Assembly: GCA_020073465.1 (NCBI GenBank)
Contig: JAIQFC010000021.1
Span: forward strand, 62,001-126,000
Direction: 5' to 3'
Source of the DNA: Terriglobia bacterium
Lineage (GTDB): Bacteria; Acidobacteriota; Terriglobia; Terriglobales; Acidobacteriaceae
DNA: 64,000 bases
Shown here: positions 1 through 7,511 of the stretch, in pieces
Layout: every line of letters begins with the position of its first letter
How positions within the stretch are numbered: position 1 is the first letter of the stretch
Program-made: the position numbers and the translations under genes
Notes under the pieces: generated by a model
Seen by the model: the letters and a program-made list of their open reading frames with translations, nothing else
What the model was told of the DNA's origin: nothing
The model's database searches: none

Positions 1-366
1 GGTCACCGATTGGCTAACCGAGCCCACCTGAAGAGCGGCATCAAGCCGGGCTACTTCTGTCGAGTCGAGGGTGACAGATGGACGCCACAGCGTTTCAAAC
101 CCCTCCTTCCTGAACTCAACCGAGTACAGCCCCGGGAAGAGATTAGGGATAACGTAGATGCCGTCCTGGTTGGAGACGGTCTTCGTGGGCACGTTGGTGC
201 CCTTGTTAACGGCGGTTACTTCAACGCCGGCCACCACCGCTCCGGAAGTATCCGTCACAGTTCCGGTGATCGTCGCGCGATTGGCCTGCGCTACCGCGGA
301 TTGCGCGGCCAGAATAATCATCAGTGTGACAAAAACAAATAAACCGCAGAACTTTGCTTTCGACAT
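1..366 (-). CDS. TonB-dependent receptor (Oar-like), N-terminal part only
   Basis: Leftward gene running off the left edge; only the first 122 codons are visible. The ATG at 366 has GGGGAGG just upstream. The product begins with a signal peptide (hydrophobic stretch ending VAQA at about residue 26), followed by a carboxypeptidase-regulatory-like beta-sandwich domain (TITGTVTDTSGAVVAGVEV, then the YVIPNLFPGLYSVEF type of ending). This start is typical of the roughly 1000-1200 residue Oar-type outer-membrane receptors of Acidobacteriota, which import oligosaccharides and other bulky substrates. The plug and barrel lie outside the window. The GH43-like gene just upstream on the same strand suggests a glycan substrate, which is inference. 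Confidence 0.85.
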   Translation of the reverse strand, partial: MSKAKFCGLFVFVTLMIILAAQSAVAQANRATITGTVTDTSGAVVAGVEVTAVNKGTNVPTKTVSNQDGIYVIPNLFPGLYSVEFRKEGFETLWRPSVTLDSTEVARLDAALQVGSVSQSVT

Positions 367-435
367 GTTGCCTCCCCGCAAACCGTGAATCGGATTCCTA
401 TCATTCACTTCTACCCGGCACCGCACGAGCGCGCA

Positions 436-1572
436 CTAGTGGCCGCTGCCTGCGCTCGCCGTCTGCGTTGTCTTCAACTGAACTTCCACCATCCCCATCG
501 CACCGGGAGTCAGCGTGATGCCATTTGCGTCCGGCGCCATGCCTGGAACCTTCTCGTTCGCCGTATAGAACAGCGTGAACGAATCCTTACCCTCGGCGAT
601 CAAGCCCAGGGGCGTTCGCACTTCTGTCGCCCACACGCCATTTCCGTCCTGGACCACCAGATGCTGTCCCCGAGACCAGTGAATTCCATCGCTCGAGAAC
701 GTATAGCCAACCGCACTCGGCTCATCGGTGTCGTACACAGCCACGTAGCTCCCGTCACCCAGCTCCGTAACAATCGGATTCTCGACGAAGCGATTCTCCA
801 TCTTCAGGGGATTAAATTCTGTGTAACGCGCCCAGGGTCCGGCGAGATCGGGCGACTTCGCGAGGCCCACTTGCCACAACGACAGGGGTAGCTTCTCCGT
901 GTGCGCACTTCCATAGAACGCATACCAGCGATCACCCACGCGGTAGGGGAAGAACGAATCCGTTCCCTGCAGTCCTTCCCATGAGTCCGAGTCCGGTCCG
1001 CGCTGCAAAACGATTCCCGCGTCTTTGTAGGGTCCGTCGATTCCGTCCATTCCCGGAGTCTCGGAAACGGCACGCCAAATCCGGCCCTCATGATTGGTCA
1101 ACCATTGCTGAGATGTATCCGGAGCTGCCTGGTACGCCACGTAGAACAGGTTCCATCGGCCATCCTTGGCGTTGTAGACCGGCATGGGAGACCACAAAGC
1201 CGCCCGTGGATCCTTTCCCGTGAAGTCGCCACTGGACTCGAGAAGCGTTGAAAGCCGCTGCCAATGCACACGATCCCGGCTCACCCAATGCGCCATCCTC
1301 ATCTTGACCCAGTGCGGATCACCGACCATCTCCGATGTGAACAAGTGATACGCGCCACCGAGCTTGAGCACTCTTCCGCCCTCGAATCCGTACTTGTTCC
1401 CTTGCGCGCCTTCGGAGTGGATCGTCAAGACTGGGTTGTCAAGACGACGAGTGACCGCCAGCACCAGCCCCGTTCCGGGCGCCGAGCCTTGGAATGCGAG
1501 AAGGGACGGCAAGGTCAGCAGGCTGAAGAACAACTTCCCGGAGGTAGACGCCCATCCCGTCGTGTCGAGCAC
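436..1572 (-). CDS. secreted GH43/GH32-like five-bladed propeller glycosidase
   Basis: A 378-residue product with an N-terminal hydrophobic segment (LFFSLLTLPSLLAF, about residues 14-28) that reads as a signal peptide. The body has repeated propeller-like blades such as GGAYHLFTSEM, SRDRVHWQRL, GRWNLFYVAY, GDRWYAFYGSA, FVENPIVTELGDGSYVAVYD and SSDGIHWSRG. That pattern is typical of five-bladed GH43/GH32/GH130-like folds. I cannot assign a CAZy family or identify catalytic acids with certainty. The start given is a GTG with poor ribosome-binding context; a start closer to the hydrophobic segment is possible. It lies 70 bases upstream of the TonB receptor gene on the same strand. Confidence 0.6.
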   Translation of the reverse strand: MLDTTGWASTSGKLFFSLLTLPSLLAFQGSAPGTGLVLAVTRRLDNPVLTIHSEGAQGNKYGFEGGRVLKLGGAYHLFTSEMVGDPHWVKMRMAHWVSRDRVHWQRLSTLLESSGDFTGKDPRAALWSPMPVYNAKDGRWNLFYVAYQAAPDTSQQWLTNHEGRIWRAVSETPGMDGIDGPYKDAGIVLQRGPDSDSWEGLQGTDSFFPYRVGDRWYAFYGSAHTEKLPLSLWQVGLAKSPDLAGPWARYTEFNPLKMENRFVENPIVTELGDGSYVAVYDTDEPSAVGYTFSSDGIHWSRGQHLVVQDGNGVWATEVRTPLGLIAEGKDSFTLFYTANEKVPGMAPDANGITLTPGAMGMVEVQLKTTQTASAGSGH

Positions 1573-1893
1573 CCTCGATACTCAGGCGTCAGGAGGGGAT
1601 GCCGCAAGGTAATCGAGGTTATGGGGACGTTAACAGCGGCCGAATCGCTTCCGAGTCGCCAGAACAAGCGGTTCTAGAGGTCACGTAGCACCGAAATTGG
1701 ACCCTGGAGGCTGCGCTGGCCAATGACTGGCTCCGAGTCGATGCTTCCACTTCTTCTAGTTCTGAACATTTCTGTTAGAAAACGTCACCAATCAAAGCCA
1801 CGCAGCCGAATGCGCGCCCGCGGAATTAACGGGGACTAACGGGGCGGATAACCGTTAATTGTCCCCTTTGAGCCCGCGCGTTGACGGTGATGG
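1573..1893. other. intergenic region between divergent genes
   Basis: About 320 bases between the leftward GH43-like gene and the rightward regulator-like gene. I see no coding potential. It must hold the promoters of both. The only clear structure is the nested inverted repeat at 1824-1866. Confidence 0.5.
1824..1866. repeat. nested inverted repeat, candidate operator or attenuator
   Basis: AATTAACGG at 1824-1832 is the exact reverse complement of CCGTTAATT at 1852-1860. The overlapping GGGGACTAACGG at 1831-1842 can instead pair with CCGTTA (1852-1857) plus GTCCCC (1861-1866) around a 3-base bulge. The two pairings exclude each other. It lies 28-70 bases upstream of the ATG at 1894, so it may be an operator or a switch in the leader. 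The arms are seen; the function is inferred. Confidence 0.45.
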
Positions 1894-3303
1894 ATGGGCG
1901 GTGCTATCGTCCCACCGGGGCCGCGAGCGCGTCGAGCTGTGTTTCGAGCGTGCCCCTCGCGGCGCCCAACGCCGGCAGCTAAGGTGGTCTCTGTTCACAC
2001 TTCCGCGACGCCGCCAATCTCGCTCTTCGAGAAGCGGGAAGAGCTACGCCGAATCCTGGAGAGCAAACACTTCGCCAACTCTCCCAAGAAGACCCGGTTT
2101 CTTGAGTTTGTTGCCGAGCAGAGCTTCCTGGGGAATGGCGACAAGCTGAATGAGTATCTCATCGGCGTCGAGGTCTACGACCGGGGAGTCGACTTCAATC
2201 CCCAGAGGGACCCCATTGTGCGCGTGCAGGCGCACGAGATTCGGCGCATCCTTAAGAAGTATTACGAGGAAGATGGCCAAGGGGCCCTGATTCGTATCGA
2301 TCTTCCCTCAGGACATTATGTTCCTATCTTTGTCCGCAGCGCTCTGGAAGAGGCCTCCCCTGCAAGTATCCCAGGCGCGCAGGTCAGTCCGGATGCGCAA
2401 CCGTCAAATCGTCTGCATTTTGCGTTCACCGTGAGCCTTGGAATTCTGTGTGTTGTGTTCGCTTCGCTTCTCGCCGTGTCGAGGTGGAGCAACGGACACA
2501 CACAGTCTCGAATCCAACCCGGTACCTTGCCGGACGGTCTTGAGTGGTTCTGGCACCCGTTCCTTCCTCCCGCGGATGCCCCGCTCATTACGATCCCAAA
2601 TCACCCATTGCTGCGAGCGGCTCACGACGGGGACAGTCCTCAAACCCTGGCTGGCGGCCATGAGATACCCAAGGCGGATCTGCCGGAATTCCGCGACACA
2701 ATTCATTTCCGCGAACTGAAGCGTTTCCTCTTCGTCCCAAGCCTGACCGACTTCACTTCTGTGGGGGAGACCCTGGGAGTGGTGAGCTTGTGCAAGATGT
2801 TTTCCAGCGTCGGCCAACCGTGCCGGGTACAGCAATCTCGCCTCGTCAACCTCGAAGAAATCAAGGGGGACAACGCGATCCTGCTTGGAGGAAATCAGGC
2901 CTGGAGCGGACGAGTCTTTCTCAATGTCGAGGGATTTCACTTCCAGAGCGGCGTAATCCTCAACCGCAGTCCTCAGCCGGGAGAGCAGGCGGTCTACAAG
3001 CCGGAATTTGACTCCGTGACCAACCAGCTGACGCGAGACTACGCGGTTGTGCTCATGCTTCCGAACGAACGAAAAGAGAAACGTGTCCTGCTGATCTATG
3101 GCATCTACACTCAGGGTTCGCAAGCGGCAATTGAGTACCTCACGAATCCGGAGCGCATGGCCGAACTGCGGAAGGCGTTGCTTGATCGTTCGCCCGACCA
3201 CAAGACCATTCCGCCTTATTTCCAGCTTCTGCTCACCACCACGGTCGAGAATTCGGTGCCGGGGAAATCGTCGCTGGTGGCCCTCCGGATCATCTCGAAC
3301 TGA
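1894..3303 (+). CDS. membrane-anchored regulator-like protein, acidobacterial type
   Basis: A 469-residue product. Residues about 44-140 form a conserved cytosolic module seen at the N terminus of many acidobacterial regulators: KREELRRILESKHF, then SPKKTRFLEFV, then LIGVEVYDRGVDFNPQRDP, IVRVQAHEIRRIL and IDLPSGHYVPIF. I recall it as a winged-helix-like, probably DNA-binding or oligomerising module, though this is not proved. One membrane helix follows (FAFTVSLGILCVVFASLLAV, about residues 171-190), then a periplasmic domain of about 270 residues that I do not recognise. The layout resembles ToxR/CadC-type one-component sensors. A GTG at 1984 is an alternative start that removes a low-complexity N terminus. 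Confidence 0.55.
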   Translation: MGGAIVPPGPRARRAVFRACPSRRPTPAAKVVSVHTSATPPISLFEKREELRRILESKHFANSPKKTRFLEFVAEQSFLGNGDKLNEYLIGVEVYDRGVDFNPQRDPIVRVQAHEIRRILKKYYEEDGQGALIRIDLPSGHYVPIFVRSALEEASPASIPGAQVSPDAQPSNRLHFAFTVSLGILCVVFASLLAVSRWSNGHTQSRIQPGTLPDGLEWFWHPFLPPADAPLITIPNHPLLRAAHDGDSPQTLAGGHEIPKADLPEFRDTIHFRELKRFLFVPSLTDFTSVGETLGVVSLCKMFSSVGQPCRVQQSRLVNLEEIKGDNAILLGGNQAWSGRVFLNVEGFHFQSGVILNRSPQPGEQAVYKPEFDSVTNQLTRDYAVVLMLPNERKEKRVLLIYGIYTQGSQAAIEYLTNPERMAELRKALLDRSPDHKTIPPYFQLLLTTTVENSVPGKSSLVALRIISN

Positions 3304-3419
3304 AGCGCCGTTGTTGCGGGGCTGCTCGCAAGTCGGCGTTTCCTCAAGATAGGCTGACCGCACTTCGCAACGCGCGGGCACTGCTGGGGTTTGCGAGTGG
3401 CTCGAGAGATCTCCGACAA

Positions 3420-3758
3420 TTACTGTTCGAGCTTGAAAATCCTCTCCATCAGGAGCCACTTCTCGCCCGGCCTGGCCTGGGGTAGTGGTTGCTGAAATCT
3501 CCACATCAGTTGTTCCCACTCGCGGACCTTTGGATTGTTCCGGTCGGCTTCCGCCTTGGCGTCGAACGAGAAACGATCGTTCACTTCCAAAATCATGAAC
3601 ATGCGTGTCCCGAGCACGTAGATCTCAGCGTCTTCAATGCCAGCGGACTTGAGACTTGCGGTGATCTCGGGCCAGATCTTCTCGTGGTATCTCTTGTACT
3701 CTGCGATCAGTTGCGGATCACTTTTCAGGTCCAGGGTGAGGCAGTAGCGTCGGTTCAT
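3420..3758 (-). CDS. L-fucose/L-rhamnose mutarotase (RhaM/FucM-type)
   Basis: A 112-residue protein of the rhamnose mutarotase family (dimeric alpha/beta barrel). It interconverts the alpha and beta anomers of a 6-deoxyhexose so that the dehydrogenase receives its preferred anomer. Family features are YKRYHEKIWPEI (about 21-32), GIEDAEIYVLGTRMFMILEV (about 40-59) and the MWRFQQPLP segment near the C terminus. Its ATG overlaps the stop of fucP by four bases (ATGA), so it is the last gene of the fucose operon and translationally coupled. The context favours L-fucose over L-rhamnose as substrate. Confidence 0.85.
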   Translation of the reverse strand: MNRRYCLTLDLKSDPQLIAEYKRYHEKIWPEITASLKSAGIEDAEIYVLGTRMFMILEVNDRFSFDAKAEADRNNPKVREWEQLMWRFQQPLPQARPGEKWLLMERIFKLEQ

Positions 3759-5074
3759 TCGACCTCGCTTGAGGCAATGCTCAGACTTGGATTAGCAGGT
3801 GCCACGGTGACCGGTTTGTAGCCGCGAAGGGCGAAATAGAGGATGTAGGCGTGACAAGTCAGCGGCACCACAAACGCTACCTGGATGTTCGTAGCATCGG
3901 AGATTCGACCCATGACCGCGGGCACAATCGCGCCCCCAACAATGGACATAACCAGCAACGACGATCCCAACTTCGTGTAGAGGCCAAGGTCTTTCAGACT
4001 CAGCGCGAATATGGTCGGAAACATGATCGAGTGGAAAAAGCCGAGCAGGACCACGGCCCAAACCGGAGCGTGTCCGGAACCGACCAGAACAACCAGCAGG
4101 CAGGCGAGGGAGCCGGCTGCAAACAGGCTGAGCAGCCTCGGGGCGGCTACCTTCTTCATGATCGCCGACCCGGCGAATCGTCCCAGCATGAAGCCAAGCA
4201 TGTGCAGTTGCAGGTAGCGGGCAGCGACTTTTTCGTGGGTGCCGGGAACAGAGTGTTCGGCAAAGCGGATGATGAAACTGGCCACTCCGACCTGCGCGCC
4301 GACATAGAAAAATTGCGCGACCACGCCTTTCACAAGATGCCCGTGAGGCCAAATGCCGCTCAGATGCGTCCGCGAAGCCTCGGTCTCGTCGGCCTTGCCA
4401 CTCTCCCGAACTTCCGGCAAGGCGGAGAAATAGATAAGGAGAGCGACGCACAGGAAGATCCCGGTGATCACGAGGTAGGGTGCTCTCACCATGTTCGCTT
4501 CTGATGCCTGATAAGCCAGCAACTGTGCCGGAGTCATGGCCGCGAGTTCAGCTGGCGTGTGCTCGATGCCGGAGAGAATGAACGCCGCGCCCAGAAAAGG
4601 CGTCGCCACAGCGCCGACTGAATTGAAGGATTGGGCGAAGTTCAGGCGCCGTTCCGAACTTGCCGGGGGGCCCAGTATGGTCACGTAGGGATTAGCTGCA
4701 ACCTCAAGGAAGCACTGGCCGCACGCCATCACGAACAATGCGAACAGAAAGAATCCGTAGACGCGAATCGACGCCGCTGGAATAAACAGGAATGCGCCCG
4801 TGGCGCAGACGCACAGTCCGATCAAGATACCTTTTTTGTATCCGAGGCGCTGCATCAGCCACCCTGCGGGGAGTGCGGCCAGGAAGTATCCGCCAAAGAA
4901 GGCGGACTGGATGAGAGAGGATCGGAAATCCGTAAGACTGAACGCCTTCTTCAAGTGAGGAATGAGAATGTCGTTGAGATTCACGCCGATCGCCCAAAGA
5001 AAGAAGAGGCTGGTAACGAGGATAAGGGGCACGACGAAGCGTCGTTCCGTGATCGGCGCAGATGGATTCATCAT
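3755..5074 (-). CDS. fucP: L-fucose:H+ symporter, MFS
   Basis: A 439-residue major facilitator of the FucP family with about twelve hydrophobic segments. The start (RFVVPLILVTSLFFLWAIGV, then NLNDILIPHLKKAF) is diagnostic of FucP, with conserved Asn and Asp in the first helix region, followed by GYFLAALPAGWLMQRLGYKKGILIGL. It brings L-fucose across the inner membrane. The ATG at 5074 is preceded by AAAGGA. It lies 9 bases after the fucose dehydrogenase gene and overlaps the mutarotase gene by 4 bases. The central loop is long, which is not unusual for the family. Confidence 0.92.
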   Translation of the reverse strand: MMNPSAPITERRFVVPLILVTSLFFLWAIGVNLNDILIPHLKKAFSLTDFRSSLIQSAFFGGYFLAALPAGWLMQRLGYKKGILIGLCVCATGAFLFIPAASIRVYGFFLFALFVMACGQCFLEVAANPYVTILGPPASSERRLNFAQSFNSVGAVATPFLGAAFILSGIEHTPAELAAMTPAQLLAYQASEANMVRAPYLVITGIFLCVALLIYFSALPEVRESGKADETEASRTHLSGIWPHGHLVKGVVAQFFYVGAQVGVASFIIRFAEHSVPGTHEKVAARYLQLHMLGFMLGRFAGSAIMKKVAAPRLLSLFAAGSLACLLVVLVGSGHAPVWAVVLLGFFHSIMFPTIFALSLKDLGLYTKLGSSLLVMSIVGGAIVPAVMGRISDATNIQVAFVVPLTCHAYILYFALRGYKPVTVAPANPSLSIASSEVE

Positions 5075-5083
5075 GCTCGTCCT

Positions 5084-5866
5084 TTATGTGAGTGCCCGGT
5101 CGAGATGCACATAGCCGCCATCCACGAACAGATGCTGGCCGGTAATGTGTGACGCCTTGGCGGAAATCAGGAAAACGACCATTGCGGCGATTTCATCGGC
5201 ACTGGTCATCCGCTTGTCCAACGGAATTTTGGAAACAATCGTCTTCAGCTTCTCCTCGGGATTGGGAAACGTGTTGAGCCACTGACGGTAGAGAGGAGTC
5301 ATCACTTCCGACGGCACGACCGCATTCACGCGAATGCCGTAGGGAAGCAGTTCGACGGCCCATTCACGAGTCAACGCGAGAATTGCTCCTTTGGCCGACG
5401 CGTAGCCTGAGGTTCCTCCCTGGCCGGTCACCGCCGTCTTCGAACTGATGTTCACGATTGAGCCTTTGCAGCGTTTCAAGTGGGGCAGGGCATAGTGCGC
5501 CATATTGAAATAGTGAAGGAGGTTTCGCTCTAAGGAGGCAACGTACTGCTCAGGACTGCCGTGCTCAAGGCCGATGCGGTCATTGACGCCCGCGTTGTTG
5601 ATGAGCGCATCCAGTTGGCCAAACTCCTTGACGGTTTGTTCGATGGTTCGCGAGCAGCCTTCGGCTGAAGTCAGTTCGGCCGAGATCAAAGAACATCGGA
5701 CTCCGCTGCCGCACAATTCTGTGCGCAGTCTTTCTCCTGCCTCGGTGTCTCGATCCACTATCACCGGGATCGCACCCTCCTGCCCAAGGGCCTGAGCCGT
5801 CGCGGCACCGATGCCCTTCGCGCCGCCGGTGATGAGTACGACCTTATCGCGCAGTTGCAGGTTCAT
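5084..5866 (-). CDS. SDR-family L-fucose dehydrogenase
   Basis: A 260-residue short-chain dehydrogenase with the cofactor loop GGAKGIG (about 14-20), NNAG (about 90) and the catalytic YASAK motif (about 154-158). The gene sits between the permease and the lactonase, so the expected reaction is NAD(P)-dependent oxidation of L-fucose to L-fucono-1,5-lactone. SDR sequence alone does not fix the substrate, and the roles of the two SDRs in this operon could be exchanged. The C-terminal GQHLFVDGGY is typical of SDRs. Its start overlaps the end of the lactonase gene by 23 bases. Confidence 0.8.
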   Translation of the reverse strand: MNLQLRDKVVLITGGAKGIGAATAQALGQEGAIPVIVDRDTEAGERLRTELCGSGVRCSLISAELTSAEGCSRTIEQTVKEFGQLDALINNAGVNDRIGLEHGSPEQYVASLERNLLHYFNMAHYALPHLKRCKGSIVNISSKTAVTGQGGTSGYASAKGAILALTREWAVELLPYGIRVNAVVPSEVMTPLYRQWLNTFPNPEEKLKTIVSKIPLDKRMTSADEIAAMVVFLISAKASHITGQHLFVDGGYVHLDRALT

Positions 5867-6704
5867 GATGTGAGGTCTTCAATCCGTAAAAGTGAGTCGC
5901 ATTCAAGCCGAAGATTCCTTCCTGTTTCTCGATCGGCAGGTTACGAATATAACCGGCAACCAGCTGTTTCACCCGGCCATACGTTCCGGCCAACAGGCAT
6001 ACCGGCCAGTCGGAGCCAAACATAAGCCGGTCGGGGCCAAAGGCGTCGAACACCACGTCCAGATACGGCTTGAAGTCAGACTCACACCAGCTCTGCCAGT
6101 CCGCTTCGGTGATAAGGCCCGACAGTTTGCAGTACACATTCGGATTCGACGCGATGGTTGTGATCTGCTGCGCCCACGGCGAGACTTCACCGGAGCGGAT
6201 CCGAGGCTTGGCCAGGTGATCAATCACAAATCGCTGCTCAGGAAACTTTCCAGCCAGTTCGATTGCCGCAGGGAGTTGCTGAGGATAGATCAGGATGTCA
6301 TAGGTGAACTTGAATCGTTGGAGAGACCCGATTCCGGCAAGGAAGTCTTTGCGCAGCATGTATCGATCGTCGGGTTCAGATTGGACTACATGCCGGAAGC
6401 CGCACAGTCTCTCGAAGCGTGAGAAGTATTCGAGGCGCTGCGGCAGCTCTGGAGAACACAGGTCGACCCAGCCGACTACGCCCTTGATCCCGCTGAATCG
6501 GCCAGCCAGGTCAAGCAGGAACATCGTCTCCTGCTCGGACTGATCCGCCTGTACGGCTACCGATCCGTCCATATAGTTGGCGCGTAACTCGGGAAGCAGA
6601 TCTTCGGGAAGGAAATCGCGCTTGAGTACCGACATCTGGGGTGTGATCCAACTATCTCGGCGTTCGTCGTAGCGCCAGAAGTGCTGGTGAGAATCGATGT
6701 GCAT
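5844..6704 (-). CDS. L-fucono-1,5-lactonase, amidohydrolase family
   Basis: A 286-residue metal-dependent TIM-barrel hydrolase. The N terminus MHIDSHQHFWRYD carries the HxH metal motif, FVIDHLAKP (about 159-167) gives a further metal-ligand histidine, and GSDWPVC near residue 230 contains the catalytic Asp. This matches the L-fuconolactonase / 4-sulfomuconolactonase branch. It should open fuconolactone to L-fuconate in the cytoplasm. It lies 10 bases after the upstream SDR gene and overlaps the next gene. Confidence 0.88.
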   Translation of the reverse strand: MHIDSHQHFWRYDERRDSWITPQMSVLKRDFLPEDLLPELRANYMDGSVAVQADQSEQETMFLLDLAGRFSGIKGVVGWVDLCSPELPQRLEYFSRFERLCGFRHVVQSEPDDRYMLRKDFLAGIGSLQRFKFTYDILIYPQQLPAAIELAGKFPEQRFVIDHLAKPRIRSGEVSPWAQQITTIASNPNVYCKLSGLITEADWQSWCESDFKPYLDVVFDAFGPDRLMFGSDWPVCLLAGTYGRVKQLVAGYIRNLPIEKQEGIFGLNATHFYGLKTSHHEPATAR

Positions 6705-6714
6705 GGTCTGTCAT

Positions 6715-7479
6715 TCAGCCGCGCAGATTCAGAAACCCCCCATCAATCGCATAGTCCGTACCAGTGATGAAAGCGGCTTCGTCGGAGCACAGAAACAGAG
6801 CGAGTGCGGCGATTTCGTGAGGCTCGGCCATGCGTCCGATGGGCTGCGTGCGGGACAATTTATCAAACATCTCCTGCTCGCGGCCGGGATAGTTCTTACG
6901 CAAATACCCATCTACGAAGGGGGTATGGACTCGCGCCGGCGAAATGCTGTTACAGCGAATGTTGTCCGCCAAATAGTCTCGGGCTACCGAGTTTGTCATG
7001 GCAACGACCGCGCCCTTGCTCATGGAATACGCGAACCGGTCGGCTAGGCCAGCCCATGCCGCGATCGACGCAAGATTCAGAATGACGCCGCCCCCCTGCA
7101 TCTTCATGTGCTCAACCGTGGCCAGCATGCAGTTGTAAAGGCCCTTGACGTTTACGCGGAACACCTTGTCGAAATCCTCCTCGGTGGTATCTCCCACCTT
7201 TCCGATGTGCGCAATCCCGGCATTGTTCACCAGGATGTGGACGCGCTCTCGTCCAAAAATCGCTTCCAGGACCACCTTCACCTGCTCCTGGCGGGAAACA
7301 TCGCATTCGTAGGCGTGTGCCTGCCCGCCTGCCTCCGCGATCTTCCGCGTAGCAGCTTCGGATTCGCTGCCGTGGATATCAAGGACGTGAACGCTGGCTC
7401 CGCTCATGGCAAATCGGTGCGCGATGGCTAGACCAATGCCACTGGCGCCGCCGGTGACGATGGCGGCTTTGCCGTCCAA
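6715..7479 (-). CDS. SDR-family 2-keto-3-deoxy-L-fuconate dehydrogenase
   Basis: A 254-residue short-chain dehydrogenase with GGASGIG near residue 10, NNAG near residue 88 and the catalytic YSMSK motif near residue 150. Sequence and place in the operon fit 2-keto-3-deoxy-L-fuconate 4-dehydrogenase, which forms 2,4-diketo-3-deoxy-L-fuconate. The start is a TTG with GGA about 7 bases upstream. No ATG or GTG lies in frame between it and the end of the preceding gene, where codons for a plausible extension (NGFRLDGKAA) run back toward a CTG, so the true start is uncertain. Confidence 0.82.
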   Translation of the reverse strand: MDGKAAIVTGGASGIGLAIAHRFAMSGASVHVLDIHGSESEAATRKIAEAGGQAHAYECDVSRQEQVKVVLEAIFGRERVHILVNNAGIAHIGKVGDTTEEDFDKVFRVNVKGLYNCMLATVEHMKMQGGGVILNLASIAAWAGLADRFAYSMSKGAVVAMTNSVARDYLADNIRCNSISPARVHTPFVDGYLRKNYPGREQEMFDKLSRTQPIGRMAEPHEIAALALFLCSDEAAFITGTDYAIDGGFLNLRG

Positions 7480-7511
7480 TCGAAATCCATTTGAACTATC
7501 GGCGGGACTTG

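Noticed and set aside
2404-3519. Long reverse-strand open frame opposite the regulator-like gene
   Set aside because: It is antisense to a well-formed membrane protein, has an arginine/proline-biased composition and shows no recognisable domain.
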